NCBI RefSeq assembly: GCF_004011695.2
Contig: NC_082409.1
Location: 1,116,001-1,180,000, forward strand
Length of the DNA: 64,000 bases
Direction of reading: 5' to 3'
DNA from: Ascochyta rabiei
Lineage: Eukaryota > Ascomycota > Dothideomycetes > Pleosporales > Didymellaceae
Below are positions 1 through 9,948 of the stretch, in pieces. The translations under genes and the position numbers were made by a program. Each line of letters starts with the position of its first letter. Within the stretch, counting starts at the first letter, position 1. The notes below the pieces were generated by a model. It was not told where the DNA came from and searched no databases. It was given only the letters and a program-made list of their open reading frames with translations.

Positions 1-596
1 ATCGTGAGCGATGCAGTCACGTGGAGCGCGCGCATTACAAGGGAAGGCTATACAAGGTTACGCAGTAAAGATCACGCAGCGCCAGAATCACACGGCACCA
101 GAACCACACAGCTCGTGCGCGGCTGTCTGATCTGGCAAAGTAATTTTACAGTGGTTCGATAGGTACCGTGGGTTGCGTTCGGCGCGCTTTTCTCTCGCGA
201 ATCGCGCACTTCGTTCCATCTGATTCTATGGAGGAGTTATCGTGGCAGTACCGTGGTATGAGTGCGTACTGTCTATTTTCAGATTTCCATCAGGATTCAG
301 TGGTAAACCGCAGTCTCGTGCGGCTTTCGGTCCATAACTTTCAATGCAGTTTCAAGAGCAAGTTACGAGAACCACGGTACGGTGGTCATAGGCAGTATCA
401 GAGATGTCCTTTCTCGTAGCGAGCACATATTTTTCATCGGCACTGTCAGAGATCTCATTCTTCGTAGCGAGCACACGCATGCTTTCTCCAGCCCTCAAAA
501 GCTTTCACTCCTCCGTCGCAAAGCCCTCCATCACATATCTCACTATTCACTTCCAGACTCAAAGTCTGTATACCATCACTATCATTATCATCAGTC
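1..596. other. Intergenic; imperfect direct repeat
   Basis: I see no convincing gene here. There are two imperfect 30-nt direct copies (398-427 and 446-475, period 48) that share the core cgtagcgagcaca. The word gtaccgtgg also recurs near 163 and 248, with its complement near 371. The right part is presumably the promoter and leader of the gene starting at 597, and it becomes pyrimidine-rich just before that ATG. Confidence 0.5.
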
Positions 597-1445
597 ATGG
601 CCACCTTCACATCCCTCCCATTCGAGCTTCGCTCGCAGATCTTCGCCCTCGCCAAACCCACCTCCATCACCATCCACATCCGCGAGGATGCCGATCTCAT
701 CATCACCGCCATTTCCTCACCACCAGCTCTCCTCACCAGCACCAAAGAGTCCCGCGCAGCAGCGCAAAAATGGGACCTGAAGCCGTACGCTGTCCTCACC
801 GGCGACGACTACCAAAACATTCTCTTCGACCAAGACACATGCCTCCATCTCATCATCACACCTTCGACCGCCGAGTATCCCGCCATCACGTGGACAGAAC
901 TCTACACCGTCCTCGGTGATGCGCTGCTTGACGCGAAGAAGGTGGAGATCGAGTGCAGCAAACCTTTGCGCCTAGCGCGATTGTTTATGTTACCGGAGAA
1001 CGAGTTTGTCGGTGTGGGTCAGAGCTGTGTGGAAGCGGAATTGTTCGGTAGCGAGATTATTTCTTCAGACAGAGATACTCGCGAAGCACTCCGCAGAGAC
1101 ATCTCCGTGTGTGTTGGGGACGAGGAGTGGGTGTTGAGAGAGGAGGTAGTAGAGGGGTTTGGGCTTGAGGCCAGCTTCGAGACGAAGGCGTTCTTTCGAG
1201 TCGATGAGGGGGCGGAGGCCTCCGCGCTATATTTTCAAGCCGCGAAGGTGGAGATGGAGGTAGATGTGCAGGCCTCCGCGCTGTACTTTCAAGACGCGGA
1301 GGTGGAGAAGTGGTCAGGAGAGGAGTTGACCGAAGATGCACTAGACAGGCTTCGCGATGAGATGGGTGTGCTGTTCCCTGCAACAGTGTACACCGTCAAG
1401 TCCGATCCTGGAGGTAGCGTCATGCCAGAGCTTGATTGGTTCTGA
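597..1445 (+). CDS. Hypothetical protein with F-box/2EXR-like N-terminus
   Basis: A single exon encodes 282 residues. The N-terminus (FTSLPFELRSQIFALA, about residues 4-19) resembles the LPxELRxxI helix that opens fungal F-box and 2EXR domains, which usually act as adaptors for protein binding or ubiquitin ligases. The rest is acidic and I do not recognise it. Residues 208-237 contain an 18-residue tandem duplication (ASALYFQ repeated; DNA period 54 bp, copies starting at 1218 and 1272). There is no signal peptide or membrane segment. The ATG sits in a good context after a CA/TC-rich leader. The F-box reading rests only on the short N-terminal motif; the open frame itself is convincing. Confidence 0.7.
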   Translation: MATFTSLPFELRSQIFALAKPTSITIHIREDADLIITAISSPPALLTSTKESRAAAQKWDLKPYAVLTGDDYQNILFDQDTCLHLIITPSTAEYPAITWTELYTVLGDALLDAKKVEIECSKPLRLARLFMLPENEFVGVGQSCVEAELFGSEIISSDRDTREALRRDISVCVGDEEWVLREEVVEGFGLEASFETKAFFRVDEGAEASALYFQAAKVEMEVDVQASALYFQDAEVEKWSGEELTEDALDRLRDEMGVLFPATVYTVKSDPGGSVMPELDWF

Positions 1446-1676
1446 AATGCATCAGCACCTTCAGAGCTTCCAAAGTCACTCGTAAATGTCGCTGATGTTA
1501 ACCTTCTGTGACATGAGAGCTTCCAGTGTCACCTCTCACAGTTCGAGTTTCTAAGTGCTTCAGGCAAACACCGATGAACATGCTGAACTCTCACCTGATC
1601 GACAAGCAACCAGTCCTTTCCAAAGGACTACAAAGCTCTACTAACCCATTTCTCAATCTGCATATCCCCTACCACC

Positions 1677-1946
1677 ATGCCTATCGACATCAAACGCTAC
1701 AACGACTTCGATGCGTCCCAACTAGAAGCCATCTGCCGTATGCGAAATATTCCGAAGGACTCGTGGCTCGGCATGGTCATCGCACTTGCAATCCAGGATC
1801 AAAGTATCGAGACCGAGCGAGCTGTTACAAAGGAGGCAGTGAAGGCCGAACAGCTTGCTCGTGAGGGTGTTGCTGCTGTGTCTCTTGATGGTAAGCGTAG
1901 GGAAAAGTTGGACGGACCGGACGCTGAGCGTTCAAAGACAGCGTGA
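1677..1946 (+). CDS. Small hypothetical protein
   Basis: An intronless frame of 89 residues begins with ATG after an ACC-rich leader (ctaccaccATG). It is charged and probably helical. Residues 9-42 (DFDASQLEAICRMRNIPKDS and what follows) look like a short helical module of the SAP-like or helix-extension-helix kind. The C-terminal third is rich in Lys, Arg, Glu and Ala. No signal peptide or membrane segment is visible. I cannot name a function. It lies 230 bp downstream of the F-box-like gene on the same strand and is tail-to-tail with the But2 gene. It could be a chance frame, but codon use and start context favour a real small gene. Confidence 0.45.
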   Translation: MPIDIKRYNDFDASQLEAICRMRNIPKDSWLGMVIALAIQDQSIETERAVTKEAVKAEQLAREGVAAVSLDGKRREKLDGPDAERSKTA

Positions 1947-2100
1947 TGCATGGATTTGGTTTTACTGGTATTTGATGGACTGGCTTGATCATAGCAGATG
2001 CTTCCAAAAGAAGATCAATCTGGTCATATTAAAAGAGATTAAGATAAAAAGTGAATAGGGAACTCGAAGTAGAACCACAGCTTTCCCTATGGTACCAACC

Positions 2101-2790
2101 TCAGTGAGGCGCACTGCCTGTTCCATCGTCATCCGTGAGGATAACATAAAAGCCCAGCGGACACGTCATATTGCTCTGCTTGAATAAAAACGTCGTATCC
2201 TTCGAGCACAAGCTACCGCTCACCGTCACCGGTCCAATGCCTGGCGGAATACCACAGGGCGACGAGTTAACAATGTAACTATTTCCTGGCTTCATAACGG
2301 GCGGCGGGTTCGGTGGACTCGGGCCAGGTCGCGGCTGGTTCGCATAGGTGGTTACGCCCGGCACCGCGCCGGCGTTGATGTCGTAGCCCGTGAAAGAGAA
2401 CCTTCCGCTGCCGAGGAAGACAAAGTCGCCTGGTGCCTGCAGATAGTCTGGGAAGTCGAAGACGAGGTTGCACACCTTGCCTTGGGTGGCGTCGGAGTCG
2501 ATGACGAGGTTGAAGACTGTGCAGAAGTCGCCCGGTGTGATTTTCGCCCACTCGCTGTTGGGGTAGGCGGTTTTGGGGTTCTTGGAGCTGATAGGGACAA
2601 GGGCTGAGGTCGAAATGCTGCCCTTGGGTAGCTTGCCGTCGGGCTGGGCAATGTTTGCTGGGCACTTTGGTGTCAGGAGCTTGCTGAGGGAACCGAGAGT
2701 GCGTGTTTGCAGTGATGCATCTACAGCGGGTGTGGTAGGTGCGGCGATGGCCGTTGCCAGCAATGCAGAGAGTACAGTGAAGGTCTTCAT
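2101..2790 (-). CDS. Secreted But2 C-terminal-domain-like protein
   Basis: An intronless frame of 229 residues starts at the ATG ending at 2790. An upstream in-frame extension exists, but the classic signal peptide MKTFTVLSALLATAIAAP begins exactly here, so this start is preferred. After secretion, the mature part carries the pattern of the fungal ubiquitin-3-binding But2 C-terminal family: FCTVFNLVID, CNLVFDFPDY, a central proline-rich loop (PSPPNPPPV), GNSYIV, a CGIPPG turn, and a C-terminal MTCPLGFYVIL strand. Six cysteines fall after the signal peptide. Despite the family name, members like this are typically secreted beta-sandwich proteins of unknown function. Expect an extracellular or wall location. 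Confidence 0.75.
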   Translation of the reverse strand: MKTFTVLSALLATAIAAPTTPAVDASLQTRTLGSLSKLLTPKCPANIAQPDGKLPKGSISTSALVPISSKNPKTAYPNSEWAKITPGDFCTVFNLVIDSDATQGKVCNLVFDFPDYLQAPGDFVFLGSGRFSFTGYDINAGAVPGVTTYANQPRPGPSPPNPPPVMKPGNSYIVNSSPCGIPPGIGPVTVSGSLCSKDTTFLFKQSNMTCPLGFYVILTDDDGTGSAPH

Positions 2791-4483
2791 AGTGAGGTAT
2801 GCGAGCTCCTCAAAGCAACAAGAGCAGAAAATTGAAGAAGAGATTGGTGTGAACTGTGCAGAGGCAAAACGACTCGAGCGCAGCACTTCACTCTTATACA
2901 CAGATGACCTACAATCTGCTAGCACAAGTCTATCCAGCTGCTGGCAGCACACAGGTTATTAGTTTAAGACCCCTTGACAAATGTAAACCCACTGCGGTGT
3001 CTACCTAGTCCAGTATTTACCGGTTCAAGTAAGATGTCCTCGAAGATTTACCTAGTTGTCAGACCTTCAGTTCGATCTCCCAAACATAGTTGTCAAAGAT
3101 ACCTAGCTACAACTGGTGAAAACCTACTAAGACCACTGTTAATGTATCTATCGAAGACTGAGCTAGGTAGGTTGTTGGCGCAATTATTGCAGGTACCTAG
3201 CGGAAACCCACAGCTTGCCGGCGTATCGACTCTCAGTTTTCATTGGCCGTTCGTTTACCCAAACTTTACCGAACTAAACACTGAACATTGAAACTTATTT
3301 TTCCGTTGTCTGACTCGTGAACGGAGTATCGTTATGTGTTTTCTCCACATGTCGCTGTCGCAGTGAACGGAGTACGCTTGTGCTGACAGCTGTCGAGCTG
3401 TAGACATTGTCGAGGGCGCGCAACAATTTTGAAGTCGATGCACGCTAATAGAGCCGCTCTGCACAACGTAACAAGCTCAGTAGTTCCGCGTGTGGCTTTC
3501 CTTGGCAACTGCTGGCGCATTCTTGAAACGAAGCCGTTCTTTTCCTGTTCGCGCCCAAAGTCTGTTTGCATTTGCTTGCGTCTAGACTCATTGTTGCTGG
3601 CACGCGAAGTTCATTTGGGTTACGCGTGAACCGCACAACGGCTTTGTTGCTGCGCCTCAGGTTCACTTGCCTCGTCGCTGCGACTGACAAAACGTCATGT
3701 TCCATAACCGAAAAACGACCATGTGTCACCGAGACAATGCACAAAGCTTGCTTCGACGTTTGTACAGCATTCAAGATACCGTCTGGCCTTGCATGACGCT
3801 GTAGAGAGGCTTGCATGGCAACCAGTCGTACAAGCGGCTATTAATCCATCTGCACACCAACGATTGGGTGAATGTTGCGCACTTCTGGCTATCACAGCAG
3901 ACAACGTCTGGACAATGCCGGGTGTGATGATGGAGTCGAGATACAGTTGTGGGGTCAGCCCTGTCGAAGCCCAGGATGGACGCGTGTCGGTCATGTCTTT
4001 GCGACGGCTGCGTACCGACAGGCAAGGTATAGACAGGTAACGGCGATCGGTGAATTTAAGGTGGTTCGCGGGGTGCAATGCAAGGGCGTTGTCAACGTGG
4101 GTTGAGAAGTGTAGGTGAGACGTCGTGCTCGATGCAAGCTGAGAGTAAGGAGCGACATACAGAACAGCGGTCATTAACAGATGCAACGACCGCGATGGAT
4201 CCAACACCTTAAACGAACAATTGGCTTGACACCAATGACATCTAGAGACTTTGGCGGTTGCAGGGTCAAGAAGCTCATATTAATTGCAATAGCGCAATTG
4301 AGAAGTCACCTTGGGGTCGATCGATCACACAAGCAGAAGCAGAATAATGTTCAGTTCTCAGCCAACACCGTCCCCACTAATTACAACTACCCTTTCCGGA
4401 AACTAAGGATATCTACCAGGAAAATGTATGCATCATGTAAAGTCATAGCCTACCCGCAGGCAAGCTCAATTGAAATTTGACAT
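2791..4483. other. Intergenic; cluster of TACCTAG motifs
   Basis: No gene is supported. Several overlapping frames on both strands between 3250 and 4200 (the longest about 170 codons) share no recognisable family and overlap each other antiparallel, so I treat them as chance. The stretch 3002-3200 holds five copies of TACCTAG: 3002, 3049, 3100, 3163 (as CTAGGTA) and 3194. The left part must hold the promoter of the But2 gene. The right end is the 3' flank of the GPI-protein gene. Confidence 0.5.
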
Positions 4484-5404
4484 TTACAAGAAGAAAGCGG
4501 CGAAAGCACCAATACCAGCAACGAAGCCAGCAGCGTTGAGAGCAGAGGCAGCGCCAGTGAACTCAGCAGGGGTGCTGGGCTTGGTGTAGCCACTGAGACA
4601 TGTTAGCAGAGTTGTGACGAGTGTTGAGAGAGAAACTTACCCAGTCTTGGTGGGGTAGCCAGTGCCAGCGGCAGGGACGGAGGGAACAGCGCCGGTGCCG
4701 GAGGGAATGGGGTAGGGAGCCGGGCCAGTGGGGTAGGCACCGGGAGCGGAGGGCTTGGGACCAGCTGGGGCGGAAGGAGCAGGGCCAGCGGGAGCGGAGG
4801 AAGCAGGGCCAGCAGGGACGGAGGAAGCGTGACCAGCGGGGACCGAGGCAGAACCAGTAGGGTAGGGAACTGTAACAGTGATGGTTGTTGAGCTGATGCA
4901 CGAGGCAGTCGACGAGGGCTTGGATGGCTTACTGGACGCAGGGTACTCGGGGACCTTGGACGAAGCCTCAGGAACCTTGGAGGAGGCCGAGGCGACGGGG
5001 TACTCGGGGGCCTTGGATGAGACCGAAGCGACGGGGTAACCGGGGGCCTTGGAGGAGGCCGAGGCGACGGGGTATTCGGGGGCCTTGGAGGAGACCGAAG
5101 CGACGGGGTAACCAGGGGCCTTGGAGGAGACCGAGGCGACAGGGTACTCGGGGGCCTTGGATGAGACCGAGGCGACGGGGTACTCAGCGGGAGCGGAGCT
5201 CGTGGGGTACTCGGGAGCCTTGGAGGAGGTGGCAGCCTCGGGGGTGCTGACCGGGTAGGCAGGGTACTCGGCAGCGGGAGTGGAAGAGGGAGCAGGGGTG
5301 TACTCAGGGTAGGCGGGAGCAGAGCTCTCCGGAGCACCGTATCCGTACTGGGGGACAGCGGCAGCGGTGGCGGCGAGCGCGAAAGCAGCAATGGTGTAAC
5401 GCAT
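4484..5404 (-). CDS. GPI-anchored Ser/Pro-rich repeat cell-wall protein
   Basis: Two exons (5404-4641 and 4592-4484) flank a 48-bp intron with GTAAGT donor, CTAAC branch and CAG acceptor, giving 290 residues. A signal peptide (MRYTIAAFALAATAAAV) is followed by a low-complexity Pro/Ser/Ala/Tyr region. Residues 81-140 are five 12-residue repeats of the form SSKAP(E/G)YPVAS(V/A), alternating Glu and Gly. Then comes a Cys-containing SCISSTTITVTVP segment seen in many wall proteins, and a second PAG(x)ASS repeat block. Exon 2 supplies a hydrophobic tail after a small-residue site (about EFTGAASALNAAG), the signal for GPI attachment. The exon 2 tail makes the GPI call possible, because exon 1 alone ends without one. 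It probably sits on the plasma membrane or covalently in the wall, heavily O-glycosylated. The specific role is unknown. Confidence 0.8.
4985..5164 (-). repeat. Tandem 36-bp coding repeats in the GPI protein
   Basis: Five tandem 36-bp units encode SSKAPxYPVASx, with x at position 6 alternating Glu, Gly, Glu, Gly, Glu. Units are nearly identical at DNA level. Such intragenic repeats in wall proteins tend to change copy number between strains. Confidence 0.85.
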
Positions 5405-8400
5405 TTTGGCTGATTAGGGTATAGAACTTGGGGAAGTTGAGGTGGTGTGCGGGGGTTGGCGGTTGGGAGTTATTAATGATAGTATTAGTTGACAAGTGAA
5501 TGGACGACCGAAGTCAAAGTTGGACTTGAAGCTGAAGATTGGCTGTGAAGTGGAGAAAAGAAGAGGCTGCGAGCACACTGAGGTTTATGTATGCTGGGAG
5601 ATTACGAGCGTGGTAGCGCGGGCCGGCCAGTGAAAGGGGGCGACAGCGCTGGCAACAGGGGTGGTGTCTGTCTAGGCGCTGCGAGTGGCCAGCCGGGTGT
5701 TAGGGCTAATGCAGGAACCAAGCGATCCTACCGGGCGCTGGGCCATTCAGCGGCCGTGCGTGCCTGATGCTAGGCTCGGATCGGAAGGTTGATTGTGAAT
5801 GGCTGCTTTGGTTTCTCGTGTTGCAGAAATGAACTACCATCCGAGGTGCGGCGCTGCACTCGCGGGCACAACTGAGTCGAGGCTCTGCGGTGGTGCGAGT
5901 AAGCACGGGGAGTATTGCTTGCCTTGCGTATCGCGGGCGCCAACAAAAGGAGGAGCTTGTCGTCGACTCGTCGCACAGCAAGGCTGCACATCCACTGGAC
6001 GGCAGAGCGTGGTGGCCGCCATGGCGCGTTTCCTCACGTTGCCCGAAGCGGAGTAGAGCGGAAAGTACTCTCAGGGGCAGCCTTCTCTTACGGGTCCGTT
6101 GAACTGCAGGGCCTCCGCAAAAGAACATGGCGTGGAGCGTCTGTGGAAATCTTTCGCCTGATAGAGCGCCGCAGAGGGCCTGTGTTTGTGTCGGTGTCGC
6201 AGAATCTGCGTATTGATCAGCACCCATTGCGCGTTTCAAGCTTCTCAGCCGCATTCGAGGAAACGAAACGACCCACCATCCCATTGCGATTGTTTGTTGT
6301 GCGCTGACTGTTGTTGTTGTTGTTGTTGTTATTGTTATTGTTGTCGTTGTTGTTCTTCACCGCTGCACACACGATCGACGTCACTATTGGCGTGCTGGCT
6401 GGCCAATTGCTGGTACCGCACAAGCGCTGGACTGACTGTGCGAGCCGCTCTGGCCCCGGGGTCGATAATCAAAGGTGACAGTCAGTGCTGCAGTGAATTG
6501 TGGAGATGAAGCTTGGGCGGGGGTCTATTCTCGGCAAGCGCCGTCATGTGATGTGCCCTCCTGCAGTTAGCCTCTTCTTGTTCTCCACGCCCATCGGTCA
6601 ACCTTCATTTCGGCATCCGCCCTTAGTCCCACACAATTCGCCGTGAGGATGCCGTCATCGCTCTTCTTGCTCCTCTCATCGTGGATCCCCAGTCGTGTTT
6701 CAGCTTTGGTGGATGGTCCTGCAGCGTGGCAACGGCGACGCACGCCCCTTGTTGATAACAACACACTGGCCGCCTCACCTCGCATCCTTAGGGGTGCAAT
6801 TTGCACGTGCCGTTCTGCTGCATTCATCCGGATGTTCCCACGGCAAGCAGCCAATACTCTCCTCCGGCAGTTTACCAATCGCACATGATACACTCGCGTC
6901 GATCTGCCAACGGTTCACGCAATTAGGCTGAGAATAGAACGCCTTGAAAGCTTGATGTAGAAGCGAAATGGGATTGCCCAAAGCATTGATATTGGGATCC
7001 ACTCGTCGTGCCGACACGACTCATCAAGGTGGTATCCGCCTCTATTTGCAATTAACCACGAGTCGAGACCACTCAAGACGACACAAGGAGCACGGGACAA
7101 CAACGATGACAATCTTCAGCTGGAGTCGACATAACTTTGATCTTTTACTCCAATATTGTTCGAGCTGCGCCCTTCAATCCTTTTGCCTTTTCTCATGAAT
7201 TTTCCCCTGCCAAATTGAGGTTCTTCTGCCTTCTGGATCTCCCACCCGGACCGCGCTCAGTACATGTGGCTCTCCTTGATTACAGCGTTCCCATATCGTC
7301 CCGATAGTCCCTCAGAGGTCCTCATCCCGAAGCAGTCCTTCAGCTTGGTTTGCTCTCTTTCCTTTTACCTGGATATGGCCTCGTTATCTGCCTCACTACG
7401 CCTGGAGTCGATACAACCTTCTCAAACATTTGGCCACTTGCACGATACCGCTGGTTGCTTCACTCTCAGACGGCATCGCGAATTCCTTAAACACCTGGAC
7501 ATTGATCCTTCAAATCTTTTAGTGACTTGTACCCTCCGCATTCTCGCCCACTCATCCGCCCATGCTCTGCGCGGCCATCAATCTTTTGTCTCTTCGCCAT
7601 CTCGAGGTCGCCATCTTGAGGTCTTACGGTTACAACTCTCGCCCATGCACCAAATCGACCAAAGTTCCTTCCTCTTTGCTCTGATGTGCTACGTGTGCAT
7701 CGCGTATGACTTTCATTTGCTACGGCCTTTTAGAACATGACGTGCTTGTCTGTCATAGTATGAGCGGCACGAGATTTAACATCAACCCAGTTCAACTGTC
7801 ACCCATCGCAATCGATACCGTCCTATCCCAGAGTACACCAGCGCGCCGTAATGACGCAACAAAAACGCTTTCACGATGCACCCTACCGCAAGCCTCGCAA
7901 ACGCCGTCGATCGCTCCTATCACGTATATCGAATTGATCATCCTCATATCGAATCGTCGCTATACAGCCTTGATACCCGCCGAACGCACCTAGCACGCAC
8001 AACAGCTGAGATCGTCGGTCCTGCGTCGGACAAGCTACCAGTGCAATCTCTGTTTAATCAGAGTAGTACAGCATTTTCAAGCTGTTTCATGTCACACTTT
8101 CTCAGAGCAACACCCCTCGCACTCAGCCGGAAAACCCGGATAGTGGAAGTCCCGGACTTTTCGATCAACCTGCCAACGAACCAAAGATGCGCCGCATGCA
8201 TGGACAGACTTCGAACCTACTTTCCGGCAAACAGATTCATACGGCAACGGCCCCCTCGAACAAGTTTTGTTCTTTTGTTGAGTTACTCCGATCCGGAGCC
8301 GGGCAAGAACACACCGAAACTGCAGGCAGTGCTTGCTCTTCGTTTACCAGTCACTCCCATGAGGCCTTCGGCTGTGCGTTCTACTTTTAACGCAGTCTAG

Positions 8401-9948
8401 CAATCTTTTTTGCACGCCTTGCACTTTGAATTTCAAGGTGGCTCAACAAAACACGGCACTTGATTAGGTGTCGGTCTGTAGGAGGGGAGTGAATATCCTA
8501 CGCGCACACCGTTTTTTTGTTACCTTGTTCGTGATTCACAATACGCACATCGCACGTTGCAAGCCTTGACATGAGATTCAAAACGTCGAGAAGTGCAGTA
8601 TAGTGCAGGGAAACCAGGAAACCACCCAACACACAGCGCTCTCTCATCTGCCTTAACAGTGTGAAGTTACATCCTGGCACTATTCATGTTAATACCTCGT
8701 TGCTTACAAATGAGCGCCAGAGCCGGATTCCCGTTTGCTTCTCAGAGCCCATGTTGATCTGGGGAGAGTAAATAATACTTACTGTATTTGAGGCCAGCCA
8801 TCGTAACAACAACGGCGGGTCGAAATCGCTGACAGATGGGATCTACGTTCAAGTATCTAAACAGTAAACACAGTATAGACAGTCATTCCACGCTATCGTT
8901 AATCCGTGCACAACCCACTTTTCACCACTTTGTTCTACCTCCCTTTCTATTCGTATACATCACCACCGCACCATCACAGCATGTATCCTCACAACCTACT
9001 CCCTCGTTTATGACCTCTCCTAACACGCAACCTATCTATCGTTCTGTGCAGCACCACCTATACCTGAACATCTACCCTTAGCATATCCCTGGGAGATCTG
9101 AGTTTATATCATCTCTTACGCATAGGTTATAGATTCAGATTGAAAACAAGAGCAATATTGGCTTAGTTGCGGCGTAGTTGGGATGTAAATATGCTGCGTT
9201 TTTTGTGGCGTCTGTTGTCTATCTTCTCCTTCTTCTCCTTCTTCTTCCTCTTCCTCGTCAGCCAAGCAAAGATCGCATTCACTCCTCCGTCCCGTGTCCT
9301 GCATCATCTAGCCTAATCTAGCTCGTGCTGTAAGTTTCTCCATCCCTCTGCTTCTCCCCTTCCCCACGTCACAGCCGCACAGCCGCACCACCGCAGCACG
9401 TAGACCAGACTCACCTGCACGTTTACAGTCGCCGTCTGAGGATTGATAGTAATAGGAGCGTGCAGCACAAGCACAAGCTCAGGCTCAGGCTCAGGCTCAA
9501 GCTCGAGCTGGACTTCTACATGTGGGATCCACTGCCCTCCGAGCACTCGCGCCAGCACGAACACGACATGGACTTAAAGATGTTTAGGTTGGATAGGGGG
9601 GGTTAGGGTCCAGGGGAAAAGAAAAGGGAGAGGGGATAGATAGGTGAGCATGTAGGAACGGATAACCAGGATGCATTGCTCTGAATGAAAACAGAGGATG
9701 GGGTGTCGAGAGTAGATGGTGCGGTGCGGTGCGGTGCGTGGGAGTGGATAGTGAGTCAGCATAATATAACACCGCCAGACAACTGCGAACAGACAAGTAC
9801 CGCAAATCATCACGTCATAAACGATAATTGCTGCGGGGATGCTGGTCATCTTTCTATTCAAGTCTCCTTGCTGCACAGTGTCTAGACCGACTTTTCGCAA
9901 GGCCTTTTCTGGCAGGCTTCAACGTCTATACGATGGGGGGAAGTGCAT
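5405..9948. other. Gene-poor 4.5 kb with microsatellites
   Basis: I find no convincing gene in this long interval, which lies between the start of the GPI-protein gene and the 3' end of FRS1. Frames such as 7264-7740 (+) and 7876-8400 (+) have no family resemblance and no intron logic. Simple repeats are present: a TTG run (about 6310-6356), a CTT/CTC run (about 9220-9260), an AGGCTC hexamer run (about 9478-9500), and GGTGC repeated four times (about 9718-9738). It could hold long promoter sequence for the GPI gene or a noncoding transcript; nothing in the sequence decides. Confidence 0.5.
6310..6356. repeat. TTG trinucleotide microsatellite
   Basis: An almost uninterrupted run of ttg with single att/gtc variants. 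It produces an apparent poly-Asn frame on the minus strand, which I regard as non-coding. Confidence 0.9.

Noticed and set aside
3695..4207. 170-codon minus-strand frame
   Set aside because: No family signal, no intron logic, and an equally long antiparallel frame overlaps it.
4603..5391. Long minus-strand and plus-strand frames overlapping the GPI-protein gene
   Set aside because: They are shadow frames produced by the repetitive, GC-rich coding sequence; only one frame has a signal peptide, a proper intron and a GPI tail.
7264..8400. Two plus-strand frames of 158 and 174 codons
   Set aside because: Composition is unlike the confirmed genes (Leu/Ser/His-rich, no domain), and the starts lack context; treated as chance.
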